Source: Paraburkholderia rhynchosiae
GTDB taxonomy: Bacteria > Pseudomonadota > Gammaproteobacteria > Burkholderiales > Burkholderiaceae
Assembly: GCF_002879865.1 (NCBI RefSeq)
Contig: NZ_PNXY01000021.1
Span: forward strand, 62,001 to 126,000
Reading direction: 5' to 3'
DNA: 64,000 nucleotides
Notes under the pieces: generated by a model
Seen by the model: only the letters and a program-made list of their open reading frames with translations
Told to the model about the DNA's origin: nothing
Database searches by the model: none
Program-made: the position numbers and the translations under genes
Shown: piece after piece, positions 63,005 to 64,000 of the stretch
Position numbering within the stretch: the stretch's first letter is position 1
Layout: every line of letters begins with the position of its first letter

Positions 63005-63454
63005 TCACCCGTGGTTTGCCGGGCTCTTGATCGTAGGCGGGCGCCTGAGCGCGCGGCGCACCGCGCCGATCAGCACGCCGATGAAAAGCAGTGTGAGCGC
63101 CGGCACGATCCAGTAGCCGACGAACGCATGCCAGAGATAAGCCATCAGGGTAGAGCGGCGCACGCTGTACTCGTTGCGGGCGTCCTGCTGACGTGGCGCG
63201 TTGGCCGCGAGGACGTCGGCGGGGCAGCCGGCCGCTTGCGCTTCCTCTGGCTTGCCATGGCAGCGGGCGGGGGCGCCGGCGGCGCGCTGCGCGTCGGTGA
63301 AATTCCAGGTAGTCAGCGCACGGTCGAGGTCGACGGCGTTGTAGGCCATCTCCTCGCGAATCTCGCTGACAGCAACGATCGCTACGGGCACGGCCCAGAA
63401 TACGATGACGACCAGCCACCGCCTCAACCAGCGGTTTTTATGCTTCGATACCAT
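63005..63454 (-). CDS. Small membrane protein of unknown function
   Basis: 149 residues with two membrane segments: WLVVIVFWAVPVAIVAVS near the N-terminus and VGYWIVPALTLLFIGVLIGAV near the C-terminus, followed by basic RRALRRPP. The periplasmic loop between them (about 75 residues) has two Cys (ARCHGKPEEAQAAGC) that could pair. A basic N-terminus MVSKHKNRWLRRW favours an N-in, C-in topology. I recognise no family. It stands alone on the minus strand, with the SYLF lipoprotein gene about 370 bases further on. Confidence 0.75.
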   Translation of the reverse strand: MVSKHKNRWLRRWLVVIVFWAVPVAIVAVSEIREEMAYNAVDLDRALTTWNFTDAQRAAGAPARCHGKPEEAQAAGCPADVLAANAPRQQDARNEYSVRRSTLMAYLWHAFVGYWIVPALTLLFIGVLIGAVRRALRRPPTIKSPANHG

Positions 63455-63678
63455 CCTTGCCTCCGATCGATGCTTTGCGGCATCAACGACAAGATGGCGG
63501 CCCGTATGAATGTTGTGTGAGGTGGGCCGTCTCCGCAGCCATCATAGAAGAAAAACGGCGCGTTCGGGCGGCAGGACTGCGAGGGGAAGGCGAAGCGTGG
63601 AAATGGAAAACGCAGACACAGTGTCGCGCGAAAGAGCGCCGCGCGACAGACGCCGCGCTCTTTCGCGATGCCGAACGC

Positions 63679-63972
63679 CTAGTTGGCCGGCGCCGATGAC
63701 AGACAGCTCTTCATGAACGTCTTGCGCTCGTCGCCTTTCTTGCCGGTGGCTTGCACGTTGCATGCCTTCATCTTGTCCTGCTGGCTCATCGGCGCGGCGG
63801 CCGGCTTCGCGGACAGGCAGGTTTTCATGAATGCCTTGCGCTCGTCGCCCTTCTTGTCGGCGGCCTGCTTGTTACAGTCGGCCATCTTGGTTTGCTGGGT
63901 GTTCTGCGCGAACGCGGGCGAAACGAGCACGGCGCCGAGTACCAGTGTAGCGATTGCGGATTGGATTTTCAT
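63679..63972 (-). CDS. PsiF-repeat protein
   Basis: 97 residues, start at 63972 (MKIQSAIATLVLGAVLVSPAFAQ), a cleavable signal. The mature protein has two PsiF repeats: KMADCNKQAADKKGDERKAF-MKTCLS and KMKACNVQATGKKGDERKTF-MKSCLS, each with two Cys, joined by a Pro/Ala linker. E. coli psiF is phosphate-starvation inducible; no Pho box was identified here. It is predicted periplasmic, function unknown. Confidence 0.92.
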   Translation of the reverse strand: MKIQSAIATLVLGAVLVSPAFAQNTQQTKMADCNKQAADKKGDERKAFMKTCLSAKPAAAPMSQQDKMKACNVQATGKKGDERKTFMKSCLSSAPAN

Positions 63973-64000
63973 GTGACACTCCATCGGTGTGGAAACGTTT

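Overview
The window looks like chromosome 1 of a Burkholderiaceae beta-proteobacterium, most likely Paraburkholderia. This is inferred from high-GC coding, the order clpX-lon-hupB-tRNA-Val ... tRNA-Asp-ppiD, the ygfZ/mltG-tmk-holB-ycfH block and the yciB-bolA-PpiC-type isomerase block. No species can be named from the sequence alone. About 50 genes are supported. There is no CRISPR array, intact insertion sequence, integrase or rRNA.

Layout: 1-4070 is the proteostasis/nucleoid block (3' end of clpX, lon, hupB, tRNA-Val). 4071-18212 looks like a foreign block set between tRNA-Val(UAC) and tRNA-Asp(GUC). It holds a decayed hydrolase, a MarR regulator with an SDR oxidoreductase, a complete RND efflux system (pump, adaptor, TetR regulator, outer-membrane channel), an IclR-MHS transporter-dehydroquinase cluster and an ABC-F ATPase. 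At its right end the last bases of tRNA-Val and the downstream terminator appear a second time, which suggests integration at the 3' end of the tRNA. 18213-36215 returns to core genes: tRNA-Asp, ppiD, a small lipoprotein, tesA and a divergent ABC ATPase, pgi, NAD(P)HX repair, a D-amino-acid dehydrogenase, purL, the PpiC-bolA-yciB operon, msrB and selO.

36462-49007 is lipid and CoA metabolism: an acyl-CoA synthetase, a fused enoyl-CoA hydratase/3-hydroxyacyl-CoA dehydrogenase and a thiolase in a row; then a LEA2 lipoprotein, a DUF2917/MocR divergent pair, a hotdog thioesterase, an MDR oxidoreductase, an SDR, an HSL-type esterase and an NRDE protein. 49127-55247 is the ygfZ / mltG-tmk-holB-GNAT-TatD-ankyrin block. 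55449-63972 holds a Rap1a-like protein, a MscS-type channel, trehalose-6-phosphate synthase, an orphan ABC/OLD-like ATPase, a GT4 glycosyltransferase with a structured leader, a SYLF lipoprotein, a small membrane protein and a PsiF-repeat protein.

The most notable non-gene signals are: the duplicated tRNA-Val end; two 24-bp GTGAC-N14-GTCAC operators flanking the tetR-like gene, each over a likely promoter; a 15-bp palindrome between iclR and the transporter gene; two back-to-back perfect hairpins just ahead of the Shine-Dalgarno of the glycosyltransferase gene; and a type II dehydroquinase that lacks the family's His81. I found no wholly new multi-gene system. The best candidates for undescribed biology are the structured leader at 60638-60692 and the efflux/quinate island.
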